From: Emmonsiellopsis sp. PD_33
Taxonomy: Eukaryota > Ascomycota > Eurotiomycetes > Onygenales > Ajellomycetaceae
DNA: 43,255 nt
NCBI GenBank assembly: GCA_032988165.1
Contig: JANTQF010000304.1
Location: 1-43,255 of the forward strand
Direction: 5' to 3'
This document shows positions 32,237 through 42,530 of this stretch, piece after piece. The notes beneath the pieces were generated by a model that worked only from the letters and a program-made list of their open reading frames with translations, had not been told where the DNA came from and searched no databases. The translations under genes were made by a program, and so were the position numbers. Each line of letters begins with the position of its first letter. The stretch's first letter is position 1.

Positions 32237-34443
32237 CTAATTCTTATTCGTATCCACAACCTCTGCCTCATCGGGATAAACCTCTCCATTCTTCAGGCCA
32301 CCACCAACAGCCTTACCAACAACAGCCAGTCCCTCCTTATTCCTCGTCAGCTTATTAGCACCATCCAGAACCTCAAAGGTAGCCAGCTTGATCTCCTTGC
32401 CATTGCGGGTGCGGATATCAGGAACACCAAAGAAGTTTGCAACGACGCGCTTATAGTTGATGTTGAGGTCGTAGTAGCCGCGATAGAACGAATCTTGCCA
32501 TTGCAAGGGGTTGCTGTTGTCGACGAACCACTTGGACCTCTCTAGACCTTCGGGCAAAGTGCCATTTTGGCCAACGGGGCCCGGGGAAGTGACACCTGTT
32601 CCACCAAACTCGACTCCAATGGCACCACTTCCGGTCTTGGGGTCATACTCTCCGTGGCCGGTGTAGACGAGGTCGGAGACGTAGGCGGCATGTGTGTCGC
32701 CAGCGAGGAAGATGGTGTTATCGATCTCGTTTTTTAGGATGGTGGAGAGAGTGCGGTTCTTGTTGGAACGATATCCGTCCCAGGCGTCGCCGTTATAAGG
32801 GATATCAGGATCTTGATAGGAGTAGTTGATGTCAGAAATTAGGACTTGCTGACCAACGATTCGCCATTTGGTGTTGCGTTTGGCAGACTCCTTCAGTTGG
32901 CGGTAGAACCATACTTCTTGACGGGGGCCCATCAAGGAGCGTCCTGCCTCATCGCGGACGTCATCGATGTAGTCCGCGTTCCAGGTTAGGTCGGTAACGG
33001 AACGATCATAAACACGGGTGTCCAGCATGATAAGACTGAACAGGTTGCCAATCTCGAAGTTACGCCAGATACGGAGGTTGTCATCCATGTCGACTTGACG
33101 GATGGGCATCCACTCGAAATGGGCACGGACTGCATTTGCTTTGACTTGGTCGACGGAAATACCCCCTGCCTTGATGAATGAGTCTTCCGTGTTGTTCATC
33201 TTGGAGGATCCAGCTTTCCAGATATTGTTTTCCACCTCTATTGAAGTTAGAATACAAGACTTAAAAACGATGGAAGGGTGGTATTACCATGATCATCCCA
33301 AACGGTGATCCAGGGGAAGTTCTGATGAGACAAAACCAGATCGGCATCGGTGCGGTAGCTCGAGTATCTCTTACGGTAGTCGAGCCTGTGGATGCGTTAG
33401 ACAAGGCTTACTTGACCCATGACAGCAAACTTACAGAGATTTGATATTGTGGTCAGCAGGCTGGGGAATGCGATCCATGGACCAGCCCCATCCGTAGCCA
33501 CCTTAAAAAGAATGACAGATTAGCCCCAGAATATCCACATTGATAGTGAAATATACGTACCCTCTTTATGCTCATAAATATAGTCACCAAGGTGGACAAC
33601 ATAATCAGCTTCGTCCTTGCGGGCAGCATTTCCGTAAGCATTGAAAAACCCCTGAGCTATTTACAAGTTAGCGCATAAAGCATATTCAGGAAACGGCAAG
33701 AAACTTACGATAGTTGGAGCAAGAGAAGACGGCAAGATTGACGTCCTTCTTCAGCTTCTGGTCCCTCCTGGGAGTTGTCTTGGTACGCCCAATAGGAGAA
33801 GCTTTCTTCGAGTGACAAACGTTGAACTGGTAGTAGTAGGTAGTGTATGCTTTGAGGCCAGTTGCTTCAACCTATCAGCCAGTTAGCACATCGCCTCATG
33901 CGCCGGGTTTCCACGAAAATACTCTACCTTCACAGTGTAATCGACATCTGAGGATGTCCAAACAGTCCCGCGAGTAACCACTCTCTTCATTTTCTCATCA
34001 ACGGCAACCTTGTATTCCACACAAACCGGCGCAGTGGAAACAGCGACATACTTCGCATTGTCATGGTCGTACAGCGGGGCAGTACCACTAACGGTTACAT
34101 TGGAGTCACTGCTCTCGTTCGTGGGCGAGATACGGGTCCAGAGAATAACAGAGTCTGGGTATGGATCGCCAGAGGCAACGTTGTGGGTGAAGAACAGCTC
34201 CTCGGGCTTAAACGGGGAGGTCATAACATTTCTCTTCTGGACCTTGTTGATGGCGATTCCTAGGTCAGGGTGGTTGTGCGAGGGAGACCGGTAGTCTATC
34301 AATTGGCATTAGCATCCCAATGCGCACAGGAAAGAGGATGATAGAAGCTATAAGCAAAAGCGCATACTCAAGTTGACAGAGAACGAGGCGGAAGCAGCCG
34401 AGCTCAGCGAGAGCCCGAGCAGGGCAAGCTTGAGAAGAGTCAT
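32237..34443 (-). CDS. Secreted PhoD-like alkaline phosphatase/phosphodiesterase
   Basis: The proposed CDS is seven exons, complement(32237..33237, 33288..33385, 33435..33501, 33561..33656, 33709..33871, 33928..34295, 34368..34443), 622 aa. A leader of about 19 residues (LLKLALLGLSLSSAASA) indicates secretion. An N-terminal Fn3-like PhoD domain contains FTHNVASGDPYPDSVILWTRI and GLKAYTTYYYQF. The metallophosphatase domain shows VFSCSNY, HLGDYIYEH (D227), WDDHE (D287-E290), WRIVGQQVL and the metal motif AGDTHAAY (D470, H472). PhoD enzymes release phosphate from phosphomono- and diesters. A CACGTG box at 34733 may tie it to phosphate starvation. All introns have GT...AG ends; intron 4 ends in AAG. 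Confidence 0.93.
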
Positions 34444-35594
34444 CTTGACTGAAGCTGGAGAGGAGGCGGCAGTCCGTGGCGAAGAGAGAGAGGAATCCCC
34501 ATGCTGTCAGTATAGCGAACATGGGCCCCTTTTATCTGTTTATGATGCCGGTCTCGTGCTGTAGCAAGGACAGTCGGGGCCACCGTCTGGCAGGCACAAC
34601 AGCCAGACATGATCCTCCAGCTTCATCGGTAATTTAACTATGCACCGTAGCTTGCCCGTTGACTTTCCAATACCATTGCAGTTCGTGAGACCGTGTTGCT
34701 CGTGCCGCGTGCTGGTATCTCAGTTCGCCGCCCACGTGCGTTGAGATATGCGGTCTGTTGGCATGCGGCGGGATGTTTGTCTCCACCGCGGCCTGGCCTG
34801 GGATGTCGTGCCCAAGGCCCCAGTGCCATTGGCACTGCGCTAATGTAGGGTAGCATCGCGGCAGTCGTCCTTGGACATCCCGACGTTGTGGATTGTCTGC
34901 TGCTCTGCTGCTCGGTGGACACAGAAAGCAGTTGTCCTACACTTCGGACGCTTTTCGGCTGGAAAGATAGGATGTCAGCGGGATTACGAACTCGTTAATG
35001 AAGGGGACATAACTGGCTAACTAAATAACTAGTTAACTTACCCCACATTAGTGGAAGTTCCAGGACTTCTCTGGAATATAAAAGATGCGATGGAAGAATC
35101 CTCTTTATTGTCAAGGCTCAGGCCTATGTCAGCATCACTCACAAGCGGGAATAGCCAGAGCTCGTACAAGATCCAGGCTTCATCAGCATTCAACTTGCAG
35201 TGTAACTACAAGTCTACAGAGCATAATGTTGGGGATATGTGCCCGTCCAGCCCAAAGCTTGTAGTTTGTTAAGCGTCCAGCCTCCGGCAAAATATTTCGG
35301 CGCCAAAATTTCTCATTCTACCTTTGTTCGTCCTGCCGCTCAGGATCGCTCCCATTGTGTAACTCAATCGACCACAGGCATTATCTTAGTCTAACTCCGT
35401 CTCCTCATACTCCTAAACTCCCCAGGCATCAGATCCAAACAGAATTCACAATTTCATTAGAAAGCCCTCAGCTGAGAACATACTCAAGTACTAGTTACCA
35501 ACAACAAAAAGGACCAAACGTCCAACCCCCCCTTCATCTCCAGATACTGGTATACAGTCATATCACTGAGCAGCTAACCCACCACTTCCGCAAC
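34444..35594. promoter_or_regulatory. PhoD promoter and downstream region of the ISG12-like gene
   Basis: About 1.15 kb. Reading toward PhoD, a GATAAAAG TATA-like element lies near 34530-34537 and a CACGTG core at 34733-34738. A TAACTAGTTA palindrome sits at 35026-35035. The 35300-35594 part is likely the 3' region of the ISG12-like gene. No gene is supported. Confidence 0.45.
34733..34738. promoter_or_regulatory. CACGTG box upstream of the PhoD gene
   Basis: CACGTG followed by CG, 290 bases upstream of the PhoD start. CACGTG is the core recognised by the phosphate regulators Pho4 (yeast) and NUC-1 (Neurospora); the link to this gene is inference, since other bHLH factors bind the same core. 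Confidence 0.35.
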
Positions 35595-36576
35595 TCAAGC
35601 CGACGCCTCAATCTCACGGACGTAAAAAGCGACCCTACTGCCAAACTTTGTCTCCCTCGTCCAACGCAGTTTGCTTGCAGCCTCCAGTTCAAGCTGCTTC
35701 TTTGATTTTGGCTGTCCCTTGGGCAATGTTAGGACGGACATCTTCGAGCCCGCCGCGGTGGACTGTTTCTGAGATCTGGTACGATGGTTCTTCTCTGTGG
35801 GCTTCCCATCGTCGCCGTCGCCGTCGTCTCCGCTATCGTGACCCCCCTCGCCCCCGCCATTGTTACCCCCGTTATTATTCCCACCATGGCCTTGACCACC
35901 TTGCGATGATGCTCTGCCAGAATTTGCCACTGCCAAACACACAGTCCCAGCACCAGCACTCGCGCCTACAGTACCGGCTGTCACAGTAGCAAGCCCAGCG
36001 CCGCCCATGCCTGCACTGGTAAAAGTCGCAAACAGACTGCCCGCCGCCACGCTTCCTATACTCGACTGCCATGCTGCAGCAAGGGTCGCTATTATATGAA
36101 CCAAGTTGTTAGTAGTTACACAAAGGGAACAAATATCCCGTTCTTAAAATTAAAGGGGTCAAAACTTGAGAAATACTAGTAACTACCAGCACCAACGCCA
36201 GCTGAACCAAAGCCTACAGCTCCCAAAGCCAATGGGATAGCCACAGGGGCGGCAGCAGCAGCCAAGAAGCAGCCAGCAGCCCCATATATTGCGCGATTAC
36301 TCGATCCGCTGCCGTTGTTTTTGCCCTGTTATTGTTGATTTGCTCTTGTTAGATGGCTGTACCGGCATATCAAAAAAGCTAGGCGAGTGCAACAATGTGG
36401 ATGCTTACATCTTGGCCTGGTCGAAGCAAATATACGATCACTGAGATTTGGACACCGGGGTGAGAGATGATTTCGGCCAGGTCGATCTGGGGGAATGCTT
36501 GAATGAGGGACCCAACGTCCACGAGAAACTCAATGTTGACGTTGAAATTGATGTCGACATTCAATATGGCAGCCAT
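35595..36576 (-). CDS. ISG12/IFI6-like (interferon-induced 6-16 family) small membrane protein
   Basis: The proposed CDS is three exons, complement(35595..36088, 36187..36325, 36409..36576), 266 aa, with all phases consistent. The N-terminus (1-56) is a short domain MAAILNVDINFNVNIEFLVD... without a signal peptide. Residues about 67-155 are Gly/Ala-rich and hydrophobic: AIYGAAGCFLAAAAAP, ALGAVGFGSAGVGAATLAAAWQS, and VAAGSLFATFTSAGMGGAGL. Their order and spacing match the animal ISG12/IFI27/IFI6 domain (Pfam Ifi-6-16), whose members are small mitochondrial or ER membrane proteins linked to antiviral response and apoptosis. A Gly/Asn/Asp-rich linker (about 163-200) and a basic C-terminal tail (KSKKQLELEAASKLRWTRETKFG) follow. 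The homology call is by eye. The function in fungi is not known to me. It is a lone gene flanked by secreted hydrolases. Confidence 0.68.
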
Positions 36577-37746
36577 GAGGAGAGACAGGTAGGTTGGTAT
36601 GTATGCTCAGAGTAAAGTAGTTAAGTAACTAGGCCTAGTATGCCCCGAAGCGAAGCCGGTTGAGATGGGATTAGCAGGGTGAAAGGGGGAAAATCTCAGA
36701 GAGGATGCAGTCCGCTTTTTAAAAGCTTTGGTTCGCGGCCCAGTGAATAACACCAAATCTGCCCGTATGTATAGAGGTTATAGGACTATATAGGTATCAG
36801 TCCAAGGGTGGCAATGACATGAGTTGGTGGAAAGAGGCTTACCATTACTCTATTTACTCCGCAGACTCACTCCATACACTGCGCGCTCCCTCATGTCGAC
36901 TCTCTTCCCCCTCTGGCTCTCAGCCCTGTGAAATAGTACGACTTCAAAGGAAAGATCAATACCTACCTATATGCCCAAGCACTTATAACCACTCCGTAGT
37001 ATGTAGACTCACAGCCTAATTCATCGCGGGCCACCAGTAGTTAACTACACCGCGTCACAGACCCATGTTGCGGACTGTAGTCCTTGAACCCCCTCCCCTA
37101 TCCATCGGCGAGGCAGAATCCGCCAACTAACCGGCCCCTCCATCTATCTTCCTATGGCGGGAATCATTGGGCTTCATGGGAGAATCCCAAAACTTCCAAC
37201 TGGCTGTGCCATTCGTGACGATTAGTATCTTCATCCAGCGCCGCATCTCCATTCGCTGGGGCTGGACGTCGCGATCAAAGCCGTGACCCAAGCAAATAAA
37301 TAGTTAGTTACTTGACATCCCAAGCAATTCCAGGGAAAGCTCCAGAATAAGGGGTAATCAGTACTTGTCCTCAATTGCATTGTTTCTGTTACAAAGATGC
37401 CGCATTCTGATTCCTGTAGTTACCACAGTGGAACAGGCAGAATGTGCTACCTAAGAATATGTCAGTTGCCAACCCAGTGGGTTGGCAGGGTATTTTGTAG
37501 ATAATTTATCATGTACTTCGATTGGCTATTTTCTCTATGACGAGAGAAATCAGGACTTTCAGGGCGGGGAGTGAGGTGACGGACGTATGTCACTGTATGC
37601 TCAATTCATAGAGTTCATATCTACATACCCATTTATGGCATCTCATCACCTGCCTAATAGTTAACTACCAGAGCTGCTATTTCCCCTGAGATAGCACAAT
37701 CTCATAGAATGACAACAACCCAATTCCCCACCCACAAAAAACCACC
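36577..37746. other. Intergenic region upstream of the ISG12-like gene
   Basis: These 1.17 kb hold the ISG12-like promoter, with a TATATAG-type element near 36786-36792 reading on the - strand, and the 3' region of the aldose epimerase gene. TAGTTAACTA palindromes occur at 37038-37047 (part of a 12-base GTAGTTAACTAC) and 37658-37667, and a TAGTTAGTTA at 37301-37310. No gene is supported. Confidence 0.45.
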
Positions 37747-38964
37747 CTACTCCTCAACCCCAAACGTATACTCCGCCCAATTCACCGCCTCTCCATCCTC
37801 AGGTCCAAAAACCTGATATGGAATCTGGCCCCAATCCGGGTTATTAATCCCATCAATCCACCCCTGCGGCTCAATCGCCACACAGCCATACTTCAACACA
37901 TTCTCCACCCCGCCCACGCCTTCCTCCTCATTCCGGTCAATCTGCGACTGCTTGACGGGGATATTGCCTCCCATCCAATTGCAGGTGTACACCTGCACAG
38001 CGCGCTGGTTCGTCGAGACGTCCATGGTAATCCCCGTCGTGGTCGAGCTTAGGGAGAGCATGTGCACCAATGGATCTGGATCTGGAGGGGAGGAGGAGGA
38101 GGAGGAGTCGGGGCCATCTGGCTCCCGATCGACGAGGAAGCAGTGGTCGTAGCCGTGGCAGCCCTCGCCGCACATGTCGCCTGTGCTGTTGATGTGTTCG
38201 CCGAGTAGCTTGCGCTCGCGGAAGTCGAGGGAACCGTCAAAGTCCGCCGCTACGTCTCCGAGTTCCCCGTTTGGCGCGAGGATGGAGTCCGTGGCGATGA
38301 AGCGGCCTGACAGTGGCATGTGCAGGTATGTATTGTTGAGCACGGTGGCTTCCTTGAAGCCGTTTAGGTTCCAGTAGTTGTGGTTGGAGAGCATGATGGG
38401 CGTCCGTTCTGTGAGGGAGACGGAGACGCTTTTGGTGGTCAGCTGTGGTTTCCCGTCCACGGATCCCACGGTAAATGTGGCGTTGGTGAGGACGTCGCCG
38501 GGGAATCCTTCCGAGGCGACATCCAGGAGGGTGAAGGTGATTGAGTTCTCGGTTTGAGAGGTCACGGTCCAGTTTTTCTGATCATACCCGATCTTGCCGC
38601 CGTGAAGGGTTTGGACGTCATTGTCGTTCTTTGGAATCTCGTAGGTAACGCCATCGAGCTCGAAGGTGCCATTCTTGATCCGGTTCGCGTAGCGCCCTAG
38701 AACGCTCCCCGCGTAGGTGTGGTCGGTGAGGGTATCGTCTACCCAGCCTTGGGGGTCATCATACCCGACAGCTACTACATCCTGAGCGTTCCCGTTGCGG
38801 TCGGGAACTAGGAGGTTTGTCAGGCGGGCCCCATAAGGGATGAAAGATGCCTCGATATTTTCTGCGGAGATAGTATACACTTTTAAGGGGTCACTGTCCT
38901 CCTGGGCAAAGGCGGGAAGCGCACCAAGCACGCTCGCAGCGGCAACAAGGACGGACAAGTGCAT
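37747..38964 (-). CDS. Secreted aldose 1-epimerase (mutarotase, GalM family)
   Basis: A single exon codes for 405 aa. The ATG at 38964 is chosen because it has A at -3 and begins a clean leader, LSVLVAAASVLGALPAFA, so the enzyme is likely secreted. Aldose 1-epimerases interconvert alpha and beta anomers of sugars such as galactose and glucose. The family marks are visible: PYGARLTNLLVPDRNG, LGRYANRIKNG, TLHGG (H121), SNHNYWNLNG with the catalytic acid H195, and AIEPQGWID with the catalytic base E365. A low-complexity insertion, DSSSSSSPPDPDP, lies near residue 290 and should loop out of the beta-sandwich. N-glycosylation sequons are frequent. A TATATA lies upstream at 39040-39045. Confidence 0.93.
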   Translation of the reverse strand: MHLSVLVAAASVLGALPAFAQEDSDPLKVYTISAENIEASFIPYGARLTNLLVPDRNGNAQDVVAVGYDDPQGWVDDTLTDHTYAGSVLGRYANRIKNGTFELDGVTYEIPKNDNDVQTLHGGKIGYDQKNWTVTSQTENSITFTLLDVASEGFPGDVLTNATFTVGSVDGKPQLTTKSVSVSLTERTPIMLSNHNYWNLNGFKEATVLNNTYLHMPLSGRFIATDSILAPNGELGDVAADFDGSLDFRERKLLGEHINSTGDMCGEGCHGYDHCFLVDREPDGPDSSSSSSPPDPDPLVHMLSLSSTTTGITMDVSTNQRAVQVYTCNWMGGNIPVKQSQIDRNEEEGVGGVENVLKYGCVAIEPQGWIDGINNPDWGQIPYQVFGPEDGEAVNWAEYTFGVEE

Positions 38965-39039
38965 CCTGGACAGCAAAGGAATGAATAACGGGCTGGAGAA
39001 TGACGATCACCCTCTGCCCTGGTGGGGAAGGGTGGCCTC

Positions 39040-39045
39040 TATATA
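39040..39045 (-). promoter_or_regulatory. TATA box of the aldose epimerase gene
   Basis: TATATA on the coding strand, about 76 bases before the ATG at 38964; a usual distance for a fungal gene with a short leader. Confidence 0.45.
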
Positions 39046-39676
39046 TTCCCTGGCTGCCATGCGTAGGATGAGCGGCATGGCGGGGTTATTATCCAGAGCG
39101 GAAGCACCGGATATTATTTCTCTCTCGATGTCGTGTTCAAGGCGGGGGGAACTCCACTCAATCCTCAGCTTTAATATGTCCGGACAAGGAATGCAAAAAA
39201 TGGACGGGAGCCAACAGGGATAATAATAACTGTTTGGATATTGCCAGGGGAGAATGCCTGCGGTGTCTTTTGATTGATGGCAAGTCTCGCCCGGACGAAA
39301 TGAAAAACACGAAACATCCAGGTACAGATGTTTCTGGAAGGATTTAGCCAAATAGTTTGTTTCATTCGGCTGCCACTGGGCACGCCATATCGGGCGGATA
39401 AAGTCCATCCTCCCCTCCCGCAATCCCGATATGAACCGGACGAAATCCACGCATGGATGCTGCATGGAGGGACCCTCATTGAGATCGACCGCGTCCACTC
39501 CGCAACGGGGCACTCGGTTTCGGTCCGGTGTAATAAGTAGTTCTCGATGAACCGCTGGGAGAAACCGGCTGTGTCGAGACTCAAGAAGAAATCGGCATGT
39601 CGGCGGCAGTTCCAATGTTGGATTAAGGTTGTCCGGTCCGCCAAACGGGTGGCTGGCGGGTCCGACGGGACTAAAT

Positions 39677-39692
39677 AACTAACTAGTTAGTT
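39677..39692. repeat. 16-base perfect palindrome
   Basis: AACTAACTAGTTAGTT is its own reverse complement and is extended by a further GTTAGTT-like unit to the right. Its left flank CTAAATAACT also precedes the palindrome at 35026. Confidence 0.7.
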
Positions 39693-41538
39693 AGTTGAGT
39701 TAAGTTACATCATCCAGCTCCTGTTCTTGTTCTTATGCCCGGAGCTATCACGAAACAGCTCGATTCCTCCGCTCGTGGGCGCTCGTTTTTCGTCCGCAGC
39801 CAAGCCGCCGGTAAGCACCATTGTCTGTTTTCAGGCAGCCTTCGATCTGATCTTTGACTGGTTCCTGGCAGCGTCTGTGAATTAACTATCAGCAAAAAGG
39901 GGTAAAGCCATCTCTCGACGCTGTGCTGCCCCCGGAATTGACCGCTGAAGGGGAGGGTGCTCTATCCTTTCGTTTACTGATTGTTTATTATTGACTCTTC
40001 GCCTGAAGTTCAATATGAGTGAACTTCATTAAAAAGTCGAAGAGGTGATCGGGATCGAAACGCTTGTTTCCCTCCCCCTCCCCCCTGACTGCTCATAATG
40101 GGGCCAACTATGCAAGAAACAAGTTCACCCACTGCGGCCACTTTGAAGCGCCATACTCTGTACTGTGGCAAAAATGTGATCTACAAGTGTCATCCTCTCC
40201 GGGCTTGTTGCCGGAGCCTCTATCACTGCATAGGCGGGTTGAAATTCCATCTATAATTGTGATTCGAGGTGATAATCACATGCGTCCATGAGGGAAGAGG
40301 GTGCCCCTGTTAACGCCCCGTTGAATATGTACTTCGATATTCCGGACAGATAAATTAAGTCATGATGCATTATTGTCCATCAGGCTTCCATCTGTAGATA
40401 TTATCAGTCCCTATGGGTAACCGACAAGTTCCAAAGAGATTGGTGAAGTCTATGACTATATACTACCTACATACATGGGATCTGCTGTCAATTTGATGTT
40501 CTCAGAATAATGGTGTTAGGCCTCGGCCTAAGACCTATTTAACTACTATTGTTGGTCGATTCCGGGTCTTCTCCTTGTTGGTGGTGTCGAGATATTAACT
40601 ATTTCAAAAACCTCCCTCTGGTTACTTAAATACAGTCTCGTCAACCTCCAAACCTACAGCTCAAGAGAAGACAACTTATTTCCAGAATGATCATCTTCGA
40701 GTGAACGCTTGTCTCTCCTGATTTCTAAAATAAAAAGTTGTCTCCCCACACTCAGAGTCCACTGCACAGCATCAACATCTCCGTCCCCGCAATGTTTCAC
40801 CACCAAGCTCCAGCAATCCCCAATCAGCACACCATAGCCCCATATCAAATGTGATCCATCCCCCTGCCCCGATGCAGGGACGTGAAACTATTGAAATCGC
40901 CAACCCTGGTTCCTCGCCCTCGCACGGAGCACGATGCGGCTCTCGTGGCGTTTGCCCCAGGGGCCAGCGCTCAAGCCCTTTCGCTTAGATACAACTGCTA
41001 TTCATCGGAAGCCAACGCCATTTGCCCGATTCTCGCGGTGACCATAGCAGACGGAGGCCGCGGCAATTGGTAGTTACAGCCACATCTGTCTTGTCGTCTT
41101 GAATTGCGAAAGAAGATCTGGCTTCATACGGTCTTATGTGGCTACGACACGGCGCCCGTTCTGACAAAGTTGCTGGCCGAATCATCCTGTCGTCCAGAGG
41201 CTTTGCCCGAATGAGTGTGGGATCACGGTGGAAAATGAGGATCAGCCTGGGGATGTTTTGCTCTTGGGCTTGGGACGGGTTTGTGGGATGTGGCTGCATG
41301 AACCGAATCACTGTGGCCAGCAAGGCTCTGTTGATAAATGTATGGCTGGACGGCCTGCTCCGGACAGATATCTTCTCATCTGTCTCCCCTTTATCTGTTT
41401 TTTTCTTCATAAAATAAACAAAATATCTCTGATATTGTTTCCTCCTTTCCATACTAAACCACAGCGCATATCATACCCCCCTCCAAATCGCAGGATCCGC
41501 GCAGCCCCCAAGGAAGAACAAAACGACCCCCCGCCAAC

Positions 41539-42530
41539 ATGCCCTCCGAATCCTCCATCCAACAATCCCTCCTCGACACGATCAATCGCTCCTTCTACCA
41601 ACAAGTGCCCGATGATGCAACCGAAAAACCACACACCGCCTCCGCCTCCCATCCCCCGCAAACCAGCGCCGGACTGGGTCTAACATCAGACACCGCATAC
41701 AACCCACCACACGCCCGTATCCAAATGACAGCTATCCAAGCAGACAATAACAACAATGACCCTACCAATCCCATCCACCATCAACAACATCACCATCACC
41801 ACCACTACGAGCCGCCCAAACGCCCAACGCCCGGCTTGGTATTCATCCTGCGCTGGATATGTACGATCCTCACCGTCGCCTCGGCGATTCTGTTCGGCGT
41901 GTGGGCTCCGCTAAGTTACGCGGCCGCCAATAGGGCAAGTAAGGATAACGAGCTGGCGCAGAGGGAATTATTTAATTCCGTCAAGTCGGCTAGCGCGGTA
42001 GCTGAGAGTGCGCTGTCGGTCGCCTCGGCGCAGCTGGACATGGCGGGCGCGCAGGCGAGTGCGATTGGGAATTTGCAGGGCCAGTTGAGCGTGATGGGCC
42101 AGATTGCGCTGCTGCAGTACTGCGGCTTGCAGAGGGATGAAGTAAGTGAGGTATTGGAAGGCGTTATTCCCACCTCTCCTTATACGGTGCCATTGCACCC
42201 GAGAGCCGGAGATAATAATAACCCTTATGCATCACCTAGGCTGTTTTAACTCTATGCTCCGCCTTCGCGGACTCTATCGAATTCACAACCCTCATCGCGC
42301 AGATCGCCACGCCGCTGCCCACCATCACACCGCCTTCAACCACATCCCCTCCCACTACTAAACCCGGGGGTGGTGATTCCATCAATCCCCCCGCCACCGA
42401 ATTAAGGCTTTCAATTGCTTCGATTCTGGGTATAGTCTTTGGCGGCACGGCGGGCGTAGGTATCATTATGGGATATCTTGTCTGGCGCCATCAGAATGGT
42501 AGACTGGTAGCGACGCATCGGCAGCTTTGA
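41539..42530 (+). CDS. Two-transmembrane protein of unknown function
   Basis: The proposed CDS is two exons, 41539..42141 and 42240..42530 (297 aa), with a 98-base intron (GTAAGT...CCTAG). I do not recognise a family. The first 95 residues are polar, with Asn and His runs (DNNNNDP, HHQQHHHHHHYEPP). A first membrane segment is LVFILRWICTILTVASAILFGVWAPLSYAAA (about 101-131). A helical Ala/Ser/Gln-rich stretch follows (SVKSASAVAESALSVASAQLD), possibly a coiled coil, then LQYCGLQRDEAVLTLCSAFAD with two cysteines across the exon join. A Pro/Thr-rich spacer leads to a second membrane segment LSIASILGIVFGGTAGVGIIMGYLVW close to the C-terminus. The splice join is supported because exon 2 alone supplies the second hydrophobic helix and a clean stop. 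Confidence 0.7.

Larger units (their letters stand above)
38965..41538. other. 2.6 kb region without a recognisable gene
   Basis: The left end is the aldose epimerase promoter; the right end is the promoter of the two-transmembrane gene. A perfect 16-base palindrome AACTAACTAGTTAGTT is at 39677-39692. The ORFs 39007-39615 (-), 39171-39644 (-), 40985-41452 (-) and 41228-41683 (+) have no domain features, and the first overlaps the epimerase TATA box. I see nothing else. Confidence 0.45.

Noticed and set aside
39007..39615. 202-codon ORF on the - strand upstream of the aldose epimerase
   Set aside because: It overlaps the likely TATA box and leader of the epimerase gene and a second ORF in another frame; the translation is unrecognisable.
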